A stretch of 64,000 nt of DNA, from positions 19,780,781 through 19,844,780 of the forward strand of contig NC_079977.1 in NCBI RefSeq assembly GCF_029852145.1. The letters are read 5' to 3'. The stretch's first letter is position 1. The number at the start of each line of letters is the position of its first letter. Of the stretch, positions 12,840 to 25,900 are shown in pieces. The DNA is from Microplitis mediator. Lineage: Eukaryota > Arthropoda > Insecta > Hymenoptera > Braconidae. The notes under the pieces are model-generated. The model ran no database searches. It worked only from the letters and a program-made list of their open reading frames with translations, and was not told the DNA's origin. A program made the position numbers and the translations under genes.

Positions 12840-13735
12840 AGCAGCTGTTGGGAATGATGTGTCGTTAATGGCTTGCGCGGATGTTAGAAAGGTGGCTGTA
12901 GATCAGCCTAGGAGTCAGAAGATACTGTTACAGGTATCGCGAGCCATGAACTGGCCTTTCGAGAAGTTCAAGCCGAATCATCAGGACAGAAATAGAGTAG
13001 ACATGTACGGGAGTGCAAGAATATCTCAAGATGCTTGTCTTGACCAGACGGATCATGATGCGACCGAATAAGTCAGGAGCTGATGTTGTCTGCTAGAGCA
13101 TCTGACGGATCACAAGGTGGAGTCTCGGTCGTAGGTGGACCGGGACTCTGGTAGACCTTGTGGCGGACAGAGAGAGGTCAGATGCGGGCTAGCTAGACGA
13201 GAGTCCAATATCTTTCGAACCATCTCATCCAGCCGACTCACCATAACCACTGACGGATCACGAGGCGATGGCCCGGTCGCTGAGAACCAGGGACCGTTCC
13301 GAGTAAGGCCTTGGTGAGAACTGGGGGTAGGTCAGCCATTATGATGCAATCGGTAAGGAGAGAATACCCGAAATGACTCTCCCGAGTAGATATGGCCCAC
13401 TATAACCACTGACGAATCACCAGGCGGAATCCCGGTCACCGAGAACCAGGGATCATGCCAGGAAGGCCTTGTGAGAACCGTTAAAGGTCAGTCATTACAG
13501 CGCGACCACGTAAGAATATTAGAGTAATGATAAGATGCAAGAAAGACTAGTAATTGAAGCTGAGTGCACACCGAAAGGTAACTCAGGTTATGATTTACTT
13601 AGACCTGAATCGAGTGATTGGGATCTGGTTGACTGCGACGAGCCGATCTGTATATCAAGCTCTGACCAGAGCGGGCTTGTGTGATGCGGCTCTCTGATGA
13701 TCGAGACCTATTGCTTGCTCCGGATGCTGTACACT
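12840..13735. repeat. GC-rich insert with three about 145-bp direct repeats
   Basis: Base composition rises clearly above the surroundings. Units beginning CTGACGGATCAC or CTGACGAATCAC followed by CCGGTC and ACCAGGGA occur near 13100, 13250 and 13398. The short frames inside are not convincing genes. The block abuts the left-truncated R1 copy B at about 13736. A retroelement 5' region is possible but unproven. Confidence 0.55.
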
Positions 13736-14464
13736 CTTGCGCTCTTCGAGCTCGAAAATACTTTTGTATGCCATTGTTTTCGAAAGAAACCATTTTTTAG
13801 CGTTTGTTTCTCCCACAATATCTCGCGAACGAATCAACCGATTTTGATGGTTAGGACGGCAATCGATGAGTGTTATTGAGTTCTAGAGCTGATCAGATTT
13901 TGAAATTGTTTGGTTAAGTTATTTCAAAGATAATCGCAAATAACCTTTCTTTGTCATTCCTTTCTACCGCGATATCTCTCGAACAAATTAGCCGATTGAG
14001 ATGGCTACGGTGGCAGTCGACGTGTTTTATTGAGTTCTAGAGCTGATTAGATTTTTGAGTCGATTGTTTGAGTCGTTTCTAGGAAATCAATAAAAAACTA
14101 ATAAAAATTTTTTTTTCCCTCATTCGCCGATAATTTCGAGTCTACTTGATCAAATGATCTGAAATTCTCAGGAAATTTTATTGCCAAAAAGCTCTTTCGA
14201 TTGCCGCCTTAAGGGGTTAGGGGTAGTCAGAATTTTCAAAAAATCGATTTTTTTTTTTTTGCATTTTCTTAAAGTATAATATTTTAAAAATATTGTGTGA
14301 AAATTTGAAGTGAATCCGACAAATTCTTTTCGAGTTATTTAACAATGACCAAAGGACGCTCGGGTGCTACGTGGCATTCGAGAGCAGGTAGCTAGAAACA
14401 GCTGCAAGCAACCGACCTTTCGGGTTTCATTGTCATGAATATCTCCCCATTTTAATGTATTTAT

Positions 14465-14468
<4 letters not shown>

Positions 14469-14510
<42 letters not shown>
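14469..14510. repeat. (AT)n microsatellite
   Basis: About 20 AT dinucleotides lie upstream of the transposon reading frames, followed by further imperfect ATAT runs to 14550. Confidence 0.95.
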
Positions 14511-14511
<1 letters not shown>

Positions 14512-14689
14512 ATATATAAATATATATATCCTTCTATATATATATATATCCTTCTACATATATTCACAATTTGTAGGTAGTACAAGAACTGAAAAATAAT
14601 TTTTGGTTGCCAGTATACCTGTAGTCGTTGCACTGATCAGTCGATAGTTTTGTGATAAATTATTTCTCAAGTGAATTAAATTATTAACC

Positions 14690-15650
14690 ATGGGACGTGA
14701 TTCTAGAAAGGTTTCAAGAGAACTTCGGAGTTCTGAAAAAATTAATAAGTCACGTTCAGTCAAAAGAAAGAATGTTTTTAATCCGAAAACAGCCGAACGT
14801 GATGAAAGTATTCAGAGTACATCTTCTAAAAAATTAAAACAAAACACTGAAGATGATGTACCTGAAGACAGCAGTACTGAATTTCGAATAATAAATTTTA
14901 TTCAGGTATTCACTGCAATTTCTGCTCTTATAAAATGTAAAAAATGTGATGGAAATGTAGTGTTTCAAACAGCAAGTACACGTGGGCTGGGATTCAAAAT
15001 TGTAGTTGCATGTAATAACTGTGGAAATGAATATATTCCTTCCTGTTGAAAATATGAAATCTGCTATAATGGCAACCTTTTATCACTACGGCTCGAGTGA
15101 TGAAAAACCGAATCATGATATGTGTCCAAAAGGCGAAGAATCTTGGTGCTCTTACCAGCGCGCTGAAGCAAGAGGAGAGCTTGATACCTTTTCTCACGAT
15201 TATTCTCCTTTACCTTCTGATGTTTTAAAAGCTATCAAGCCTATATACGAAGATCTTAGTAATGAAAATTTACTTTCAAGATGTGTAGGTGGATTCAATC
15301 AGAATAATAATGAAAGCTTTAACCAACTAGTATGGAAAATATGCCCAAAAACGGTAAATACTAGTTTTACTATCGTACAAATAGCTGCATACGTTGCTAT
15401 GTGTATATTTAATGAGGGTATAAATTCATTATTAGTCTTGATGAATACACTAGGACTTAATTGTGGGCCTAATTCTCATCGGTATGCAGAAAGAATGGAT
15501 GCTGCACGTATCAAAGTAGCAGATAAGCGCGCTAATGATAACACCCGAGAAGGTCGATTGCAACGTAGGCACCAGCAAATCGATATTTTGGAAGCTGCTA
15601 TGTCGGCTGAAGAGCTATTATATGGTCCAGGAATAGATGACTCAGTGTAA
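14690..15650 (+). pseudogene. Deleted, frame-shifted Mutator-like transposase-domain protein
   Basis: The first frame (14690-15049) starts with ATG, has a basic KR-rich N-terminus and then a CKKCDGN..CNNCGNEY zinc-finger-like pair, and ends in the typical N-terminal position. A second frame, overlapping from 15006, carries PNHDMCPKGEESWC, RCVGGFNQNNNESFNQLVW and a C-terminal YGPGI motif. These match the C-terminal half of insect Mutator-like domain (PF20700-type) proteins. The large central part of the domain is missing, and the two halves are joined out of frame. The product cannot be a working transposase; the element is presumably non-autonomous. Motif recognition is from knowledge of the family. 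Confidence 0.75.
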
Positions 15651-16472
15651 GTTATTAAATAATTCTTATAATTCGACATAAATCCATAGCAAAACTTTAA
15701 ATGCGTTTTTCTCAAAACTATGTTTTCTGAACTGGTGATCACTGTAACTTAAAAACTGCTCGGTAGATTTCAATAAAATTTATTGTACTTTTGAAATACA
15801 TTAAAAACTCGTGCCTGATCGAAGGATTTTTTTTTTTTTCAAAAATTTCGATTTTTTTTTAACAATAAACTGTCGGTTTTTTTCTCGAAAATTTGAAAAA
15901 AATTTCCTGAGGCCGCCATTTTGTTAATTTCGAAAAAAAAAAAAAAAGCTTCGATCAGGCACAAGATTATCTATTAATAAAACTAATTTTTCTTGTCCGA
16001 TTGATTTTAGATGAATCTCCAAGGACTTATGATGATCACCGCAAAGGACTTCGGGAGGAACGGGCTCTACAAAAACAGCGATAACTTTTTGAATTATTAA
16101 TTTTTTTTTTTGAAATTTTCGTGAAGTCAAATCGAAACGTGTTCTAATAAAGCTATGTTTTTATTTTTGTCAAATAAAGTAATTAACTACAAAAAAAAAA
16201 TTATTGAAAATCATCATTTTTTCATACCCCTGAGTACCCCTAACCCCTTAACCAATCAAATCGGTCCATTGGTTAAAAAGTTACAAAGAGTTTACATACA
16301 TACACACACCCACATACAGACACTCGGACATCAATCTAAAAATAGTCAGAATAGCTTCCCAGAACCTCAATACGTCGACATCTGATGAAAACTCGGATTT
16401 CGAAAATCGGGGTGAAAATCATAACTTCCCGAATTTTTCGAAAATCATCGATTTTCTTAGTGAGAAGTTAAA

Positions 16473-16998
16473 AAACTAAATTTTCAGTTTAAAAATTCGA
16501 ATTTTATCAATAGTTTATAAGTGCGCACTTTATGCATTTTCCAAATGTTTATATTTATTCTTATCAAAAGTCTATTTTTTAAGTTACAAAGTAACCTTGA
16601 TTCTTACAGAATGATTTAGATTATTTATTAATTTTTTTAAGATTCTTCCGATTCTCGGAACTCGCAGCCTTCCAAATTATTCCCTAGAAGAATTTTGACT
16701 CTTTTCTAAATATTATTGAAAACACTTGATCTTTCTATCAATTTGGAATAAATAATAATCATAAGATGTGAAAATAGGGGCTAAAAAAATTGAGTAAATT
16801 TTATCACATCATCATCATACCATAAGTACGATAAGAAACAAAAAATATTCATAAGCTTAAAGAAATGCATCATAGAAGACATAAAAGAGAAATTTCAATT
16901 CATGATTATTATTATCATTGATTATTACAATGGTCCCCTTATAAAATTGCAGAACTGATATCCCACAGAGGAAACTCCACCTATATTCATATTTTATA
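16473..16998. other. 3' flank of EB-2, no gene seen
   Basis: AT-rich sequence between repeat copy B and the EB-2 stop codon. The last about 100 bases resemble the 3' flank of EB-1 (shared AATGGTCCCC and AAATTGCAGA-type words), which supports the tandem duplication. Confidence 0.6.
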
Positions 16999-19900
16999 TT
17001 AGTTAAGTAGTATGCATCGATTGTTAGCGATAGCAAAAAAATTATGTTCGCATTGACACCGGAAATAAGTGCAAACAGAGTTCTCAACCACGCATTGATC
17101 ATTTCTCCAACAAGGTCCATCTAAAATCGGCAGACATGTTGATACACTGACTTTTACATTATTTAAAGCACATACACATTTTCCGTTTTTCGAACAGGAT
17201 GAATGCCATGAATCACTACATTCTGTAACATTATTACAAGAACTCAACGAGTGGGCTGTAACAAACGATTAATAAATAAATGAATTTGATTATTCAATTC
17301 CGTGATGAATTTCACAATTCCTAATCTTAATATTGATAAAGATGTACTTGCTTTCAACACATCGGTATACGGATACTGCTGTGTAATTACTCTTACATTG
17401 ACATTGATTATCCAAACAACGGGATGAATTAATATAACAGTCTTGATCTGTTGAACAAATTCCATCGATAGTTGGTACACAATGTAGCTTATCCAACACA
17501 AAATGGTTTCTCTCGCAAATACATGCATTATCCGCTGAGCATCTTGATTTTCTGATGTGTCTACAATCCGTGTCTGTTGCACATGGTTTGCCCAGTATAA
17601 CTGAATAAGGTATTAATTAAGATTTCGGAAGTTAAATACTTCAAACAACTTATTACTACATTGCACAAAATCAAGAGTCAATTTTAACGCCGGACCCATC
17701 TAACTTCAAGATATGGTGTATGAAAAAAGTTGAATCTACGTCTAAAGTAAAACCCGACTAGAATTTCTTCCTGATTTGCCTGAAGTACCATAAGGACCTT
17801 ATCAGGTTAATATAAGGCTTGCCTTAGTAGGGCAAACCTGGCAAGTTCCTAGTCAGGACCTCATCAGGATATCCTCATTCAAAAAAAAATTTATTTGTCA
17901 TCGGGTCAACCTGACAAGTTCCTGATCAGGAACTCGTCAGGATATCTCTATTAAAAAAAAACTATCCCATCCCTTTAAATATTTCATTTACAGGCTAAAA
18001 ATTGAAAAAAGTACAAAAGAATATTATACAAAAATCACGTCAATCATTGCAGCATAGATTTTTCACTTTTTCATCAGTTATTCTTTGACATTATAATGAA
18101 CATCATATTTACACTTTCAAGATCACTTAGTATGTCAGCTCAGTGGATAGCATCAAGGACTTTGAATCAAAAGGACGCAGGTTCGAGCCCAGTAGTTATC
18201 GGGATTTTTTCATCAATAAAAAATATGTTTACTTCCTCTAATTAATGCTCTCAATACAATAGATAACATTCTCGATCGAATTAAAATTCTCTTATTTTTT
18301 TTTTGCAATTTAATATTTTTTTAAGAATAATTACTAATAAGGTAATCCTGATAAGGATTTGATGAGGATATCCTGGTAAGGACCTGATAAGGCAATCCTG
18401 ATAAGGACGTGATGAGGATATCCTGGTAAGGTCCTGATAAGGCAATCCTGATAACGACGTGATGAGGATATCCTGGTAAGGTCCTGATAAGGCAATCCTG
18501 ATAACGACGTGATGAGGATATCCTGGTAAGGTCCTGATAAGGCAATCCTGATAACGACGTGATGAGGATATCCTGGTAAGGTCCTGATAAGGCAATACTG
18601 ATAAGGACGTGATGAGGATATCCTAGTAAGGTAATCCTAGTAAGGATATCCTGATAAGGCAATCCCGATAAGGACCTCATGGGTCTTAAGCGTTACATCC
18701 ATATCAAGATCCTCTTCAGGATACCCTGATCGGGACCTTAATTGAAATAAGGTTAACCCGATAAGGACCTCGTCAGGCCCTTATGAAAAATTCTAGTCGG
18801 GAAATAGGACTGCAATTAGCGGAACGATTCCAAGCTGTATAAGTACCCTTGTAACACATGCTTGAGCAAGATTCTGGTGCCATCGCCTTGAGCAGAACCC
18901 TTAGTCACTAGTGTCTTTTTCTACATATGGGTCTTCTGCAAAATCATGTTACAATAAATCGTCATCAAGAATTGTGCATGACTTGCTCTAGGCATTGTAC
19001 ACAAGAATATTGAAGATATCTTAGATACGGTGCGGTTGAAAAGTTTATGACCCATTTCTTGCAACAGAAACCTACGGCAGAAACTTATGATCGTCTTTCT
19101 CAAGATCTGCTCAAGGCTCACGGTCGATTTTGAACTTTTAGCAGATTTTGAGCAAGCCATGAGCATCTATTTTTAACTATAGTCTTCCTCCAGAATTGAG
19201 TTGAATAATCTGGCACGAATTTCTTATGTAAGGCTTACACGAAACTTGCTCTTGAAACTTTGTCACAGGTATCTGCAGCAAGACACATAAGTAGGAAAAG
19301 ATATTAACATCTATTGAACTTGAGACCAGGCTTACTCAAGCCTTAAATAACATTTTTATTTGGGTATGGTAAGAATAAGTATATTATGAAATCTTCGTCT
19401 ACTCTGAATTTCATTGTGCATATTTATGTATAATATTAATCAATAAATATGATTATAAATAAGGTAGTTGTTTACTATCACGGCTCCACACATTTTCCAA
19501 AGTTTTATGCGCTTGCACCTTAAAGTTCTACAATCGAAATTTTTCCACGTGTTCTGCTACACGGCGGAAAGAATTTTTTGTATGTGTTTATGTCTCTAAC
19601 ACTAGATATCTATCCGAACCTTGTAACTAAACTGTGCAAAAGTGACAAAAATCACATAAAATCATGCAAATTTTCCTAAATAAACTTTTCTAATAAATAT
19701 AAGTGATTTTTTATAATACCGTAAGGAGGACGATGGCGATAGAAAGGTCTAACTAAGAGCTCCAAAGATTTTTTGAACTCTTGTAATAGTGAAAATTGGC
19801 ATATTTCTGTTATTTCAATACTTCAATGGTGTATAACAGCTTGCCTAACATTTTCTTGCAAGTAGCTTGGACGTTATCCGCCTTCCCTTGCTAGTATAGT

Positions 19901-22900
19901 GTCTGGCTGAAGCTCACAACACTGTTTTACGCCGGCGCGTACTAGTAAGAGATGTAGTCTGAGGGAAGAGTACGTTAACATAGCCTTACTGACGAGTCCG
20001 TTAACGTACGGACGAATCTACAAAAATCGTGCAAGTAGGCATATACCTTGGGTTATGGTGGTTGAATTGTGAGTCAATACACTGAATGACAAGTAATGTA
20101 TGTAAAATAGTACAGTGTAGCACGGAACAAGTGCATAGTATAAGGATAACCAGTGGAAAACAAGCATTACCCAAAAAACGGGCAATTACCCGGAGATTGC
20201 CAGCACTGTGGCATGACGACATTCTCTATAGCAACCGTTGCCATGTCAACAGTTTCTGTAGCAACTGTTCCTATGGCAACAGTCTCCTTAGCGACCGTTT
20301 CCATGACAGCAGTCTCCTTAGCAACCGTTGACTGACGAGTGCGTTAACGTACTTGGGACAAAACTAAAAATATTATGGCAAATAGGCATATACGTTAAGT
20401 TTTGGTAGTTGACTTAAGAGTCAATACATAGAATGAAAAGAAAAATATGTAAAATAGTATACACTTATAACTTATTAAGGCTCAATTTACACCTTAATAA
20501 GCAATTATATTTTCAATCCGCTGACAAATGCGAGAGAATGAAACACGTCTCTTGGCAATGTGCTTATTTTTTTATTTTTGCTTGACAAAAACAGTTGGAG
20601 CCGTGAAAGTACACAATTACCATAAAGAATAATAAATTATTATGCTTACGTGGTTCACATTCATAATAAGATTTCGGTGAGTATCTAGACTTACAAACAC
20701 AACCATTGAGAACACAAATTGAATTTTTGACATAGCAATCTTCATTCTTCGAACAATAACCATTCAAAAGCGGTGCACACGCTAAGTCATTTAATGTGAC
20801 ATAATTGTTTTTACAAATACATGTCCGGTTATAACACTGTTGTCCTAAATTCATGCAGTTCGAATCGTCATTACATTGATATCCTAATTGCACAGTTAAA
20901 AAAATAAAGAGTCCATAATAATGATACTAACAACTTATTGCTACTTAAATATACAGAAGCGTAAGCACAGACGTTCATTTCCAATAGATAATTGAAAGAA
21001 GTTCATTATAGGTTTTCTGGTTTGGAACACGTCATTACGTTTCTCAATTCATCTATTAGCTATTTATTGAAAGGCTTCATGTCTTATGCTGATCCAACTA
21101 CCTTTCTAAGATTTAAACTAGGGGTGTGCGAATATCGTTCGAATCGAACCGGATCGAATATTAATATTCGATTTCAAATTCAAATCGAATAATTCGAAAG
21201 TTCCCGAATAATTCGAAAAAATTCGAATAATTCAAAAAATTTTGAATAATTTATGAATAGTTCGAACAATTCACGAATTATCGAAAAATCGCTGGATTTT
21301 CTATTGTTTCCAATTCGAATTCCATTACATCGTGTATCAAAATATTCTATTTACGAATAATATACTTTTCGATTAAAAATCAATTACCCGAAGAAAAAAA
21401 TTGCTCAATTTCAATGAATGTTCATCTCTGTCAGTAACATAAGAAATCTAGATACTAATAATGGCAAGAGATCTTTTTAATTCATTTCAGTTTTTATAAT
21501 TATTAATTTCCGTTTGAAAAAAATTTATAAGAAAAAAGTCACACATGCAATATTTTAAAATTAATTTGTAATGAAATTTTATACGACAGTTTTCCTCGCG
21601 TGTTAATTAAATTTTTCAAGTATTGCTACAAGTCACTTGTAACCAGGTGTAAACAGGTCGGGTAAAATTACATTGTTTCCCTCATCTGGTAATTAAAATA
21701 ATCAAGTGCAAGATTAAATCGCGCTAAATTCTGTACACGTTAATACTTAGCTGCAACCTTAAATGTTGCAGCCACAATAAACAGTATTAATTAAAAATTA
21801 TCTATGACTGCGAGAGTTAACTGTGAAGAGATAGACACTGGTACTTGCTCGTTTGAAGATACTCAAAACACGTCAACTAGAAGTGCTTCCTCTCTTTCTG
21901 GCTACTCTTGTCTCTGTCGACGTAGCGCAAGAAAGTATGATCATGTCTCTCTCTGTTTAAAATATTGAAATATTTTTTTTATAGGCTGCACACGGAAAGA
22001 AAATTATGGCAGCGGTTTCCATAATTTTGTGAAAATTTTTCCTATACCATCATAGGAATTACGACCATAAATTATGTGAGCGGTTCCTATAATTATAGGA
22101 ATGGTTCCTATAATTTATAGGAATACTTTCTATAATATTATGGGAATCATTCCTATAATTTATGGGAATGGTTACTATAATTTATAGGAACCATTCCCAT
22201 AATATTATGAGAATGGTTCCTATAATAGTATGGGAACTATTCCCATAATATTATGGGAATGATTCCCATAATGCAATTGGAATGGTTCCTATACCATTAT
22301 GGGAATCATTGCCATAATATTATGGGAATAGTTCCCATACTATTATAGGAACCATTCCTATAATAGTATGGGAATGGTTCCCATATTATCATGAAAAAAT
22401 TAATTTAAAGAAGTGTAGTAATCACTTCTACAATACACAGAAATATTATTAAACATAAAAACAAAAATTCAAACATTGAAAAAAAAATCGTATTTGGCAA
22501 AAAAACATTAAAATTTTTAACAAGAATTTTTTGTCAGCACAAAACATTCAAGAAAATTCAAATTTTGGGAAATTTCTACACTATTGTGCAAAAAAAAAAT
22601 TTTATGATATTATAGGGATGGTTCCCATATCATTATGGTAACCATTCCCATAATGGTATGGGAACTATTCTCATACTATTATGGGGATGGTTCCCATAAT
22701 ATATGGGAACCATCCCTATAGTAGTATAGGTACTATTCTCATACCAATATGGGAACCATTCCCATAATGCATAGCAAAACTTCCTATAATTTTCTTTCCG
22801 TGCAGCAACTTTGAATGAAGTTCCAGTTATTGAGATATTCAGATTTCTCTGAACTTTTTATAAATTTCAACATTCTTTCATTAACAGATAAGGGAAATAA

Positions 22901-25900
22901 CGTAATTTTACCTAACCTGTAGACACCAGGTTATGGGTAACTGGTAACAGTTATGAAGGTAGCAGCTTGTTGTTTATAACTTTATAGTATACTATACTAT
23001 ACTATACTATAATCTGGCACTTGAAAAATTTAATCAACACGCAAGGAAAATCTGTTGTATGAAATTTAATTCGAAATTGATTAATTGAAATCAATGGCAG
23101 CAGGATTTTTCTGACAATTAATACATTCTTAGGTTCTTTATATTGGAATTAGCTCTTGCAACATTGTTTAATTCAATTAACAGATTAGGGTAGGTTATTT
23201 TATCACCGGATCCTAGACTATAACGTGACTCATAATTATAGCCTATACCTGCTTATTTAAATCCCTATTACGTGAATAGGCAGATTAACCAAGCCTGCGC
23301 AGTCAAGAGTTTTTGCATACGTGCATGATTTATTCAAACAATCGGAGACGATTCAACCTAAAAGGCATAGTCTAGCAATTTTTCTCGTTGCTTTATTCAA
23401 TAAGCTACTGATTCTGTATAGTAACAATTAGTATATCACCTGATAAGTAAGATAATAAGAAGCATTAAGCTCGGATTATAAATATATTAAATAAAGACTT
23501 ACGATCACTACATTCAGTATGTGAAATAGTTTGATGCTGTGGTTTGCATTGACACTCGTTGTTGATGCACACTGAGTATTTAACTTTACACTCGTTATCT
23601 GTATGACAATATAAATTCAATAGTGGTAAGCATGATGCTCGATTTTGAGTGGCCAGTGTGTTCAATGAGCAACTACAGGTTTTGTTTGCTGAACAATAAG
23701 AAAATTTTATTGTGCCACAATCAAAATCAGTTTCACAGGGTGACCCTAGTGCTGAAATTTTGACAATGGATATTAGTTAAAAAATACGATACTTTTAGTT
23801 TAGGTACTTATTCAATTACTTAGGATGCATTGATTATCTGATCGTTGCAAATAATGTTCATTGCATTGACACTCATTATCAATACAAGAAGAATGATCAG
23901 TTGCACATGTTTCGTTGTTCCAACAAAATGATTTCAATGCTGGTTGACAATATGTGTTATTCACTATAAAATTATTTGATCTACAGACACAAATTTCATC
24001 TTTCGAACACTTTGCATGCAAAATGTTACTGCAGTTTTCATCTCTCACACAGGAATCTCCTAATATACCTGCATTTTTAATCAAATTATTTCACATCTTA
24101 AGAGTTGGATTTTCATTTTGGATTACAGAATAATGACTTCAGAAAAAATAATCATATCTAACTATAGGGGAAGGGGAAGGGGGGCAAAAGGGGGTAGGGT
24201 AGGCAAAATGGGGTACCCCCAAAATTTGATATTTTAAATGGTTTTTAAACATTCCAAAATCACTTCTGTAAATACAATTAAGCGTTACTTTAAATTTTTT
24301 TTGGTAAAATTTTTCAAAAATCAATTGTCAGTTGAAAAATATTAATGACGTTTGTTTTATGATAAAAACTATTGAAAATTTTTTTTCTTCTTTTGTATCC
24401 AATAAACGTGTAAAATATAATTTTTCTTGATAAATTATTTACAAAAAAATTTAACTTAATCAATTTTGTTTAAAATCCAGAAATTTTTTTTTATCCTTTT
24501 TTAGGGGGTACCCTACTTTGCCCGCAGAAATGAAAAATTTTTTTTTTCAACGGTAACTGAAAATTTCTTCTATTTACTTTGAATATCATTAAAAAAAATC
24601 GGTCTGTCAGATGACCCTGCGGGCCAGCCCCAAAACTTCCCGCTGTTTTCGAGCTCGTTGAGCTCGAAAACATTATTGTGAATACATTTTCGAGCTCTCC
24701 GAGCTCGCAAATACTTTTGTATGCCATTGTTCTGTAAAAAACCATTTTTTAGCATTTCTTTCTTCCACGATATCTCGCGAACAAATTAACCGATTTTGAT
24801 GGTTGAGGCGGCAATCGACGTGTTTTATCAAGTTCTAAAGCTGATCAAATTTTGAAATCGATTTATTGAGTCGTTTTTGAGAAATTTCGAAAAAACCAAA
24901 AAAAAATTTTTTTTTGAATTCTTTCGTCAACGGTTTCTTTTGAACGAATGAACCGATTTTGATGGTTGAGGTGGCATTCGACGCGGCTTATAGAGTTTTA
25001 GAGCTGATTAGATTTTGGAATAAATCCATCGAGCAAATTAAAAGTTATCCAAATAAAACATTTTCGAAAAAATTTTATTTTTGAAATATCTCTGAACGCA
25101 CCCTACCGATTAAGTTCAAATTTTTACGGCTTCAAGACATTAACAAGCCGCGTCGAATGACACCTCAACGATCAAAATCGGTTCATCCGTTCAAGAGTTA
25201 TGAATATTTACATACATACATACATACGTACGTACGTACGTACACACATACATACACTCGGACATCATCGTGAAATTAGTCAGGATAGCTTCCTAGGACC
25301 TCGAAACGTCGACATCTGATGGAAATTCGATTTTCGTAAATCGGACCGAAACCAATAACTTCCCGAATTTTTGAAAATTTACAATTTTCTTAGCGGGAAG
25401 TTAAAAAAGATTTAGCGTATTTGAGTCCTCGAAAACTTGGTATTTTCTTAAGTACCCGCCTTTGCCCTTCCCTCCCCGATACAATTGAATGTGGCCATAT
25501 ATAGTTATATCTGATTATTTATAATCAATATTCACGTATGTATGACAATCTAACCCACGAAAGAGTTATTATATCTACCATCAATAACTATTATTATTTT
25601 TCAATAGTCATTTCATTTCAAACTCGGTTTATTTTCAGATTTTTATTGAATATGGCCGTACATAGTTATGTATGACTATATATGTTCATATATACCCATC
25701 ATCAATAAAATATATATGGTCATATATGGCATATATAGTTTATACATAGGCATGTTTTGAGAATTTTTTTTCGAAGTCTCGAATTATTTCTTCGTCACAA
25801 TGAGCGATATACGGGAACTATATTTTTCTCATACATAAAAATATATATTTCTATCATATACGAAAAATATATTCTGATCATATATAAAAATATACATTTA

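Larger units (their letters stand above)
14213..16247 (+). mobile_element. Internally deleted TIR element with Mutator-domain ORFs and TTAA target duplication
   Basis: The element starts GGGGTTAGGGGTA and ends with the inverse TACCCCTAACCCC. It is flanked by TTAA on both sides (14209-14212 and 16248-16251). Copy A of the host repeat has a single TTAA at the same place, so insertion and duplication are directly visible. The interior holds an (AT)n tract and two overlapping frames of a Mutator-like protein. Confidence 0.88.
13736..16472 (+). repeat. R1 dispersed repeat, copy B, split by a TTAA element
   Basis: The left part (13736-14212) and right part (16248-16472) are contiguous when aligned to copy A. 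The join falls at TTAA. The right end is TTAGTGAGAAGTTAAAAAAC. The left end is truncated against the GC-rich block. Confidence 0.8.
17753..18801. mobile_element. TIR element with internal 50-bp tandem repeats
   Basis: The left end CCCGACTAGAATTT pairs with the right end AAATTCTAGTCGGG. Words such as CCTGATAAGG and CCTGACAAGTTCCTGATCAG fill both subterminal regions. It sits in an intron of EB-2 and carries a SINE-like insert. Confidence 0.85.

Noticed and set aside
14213..16247. piggyBac element
   Set aside because: TTAA fits, but the coding part is a Mutator-like-domain protein and no piggyBac transposase motif is present. The discrepancy is reported as a finding instead.
18118..18215. True tRNA gene
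   Set aside because: A and B boxes are present but no complete acceptor, D and anticodon stems form; SINE is more likely. The same holds for 862-962, 7936-8000 and 52922-52996.
18281..18680. CRISPR-like regular array
   Set aside because: The 50-bp units are contiguous without unique spacers and lie in a transposon in a eukaryotic intron.
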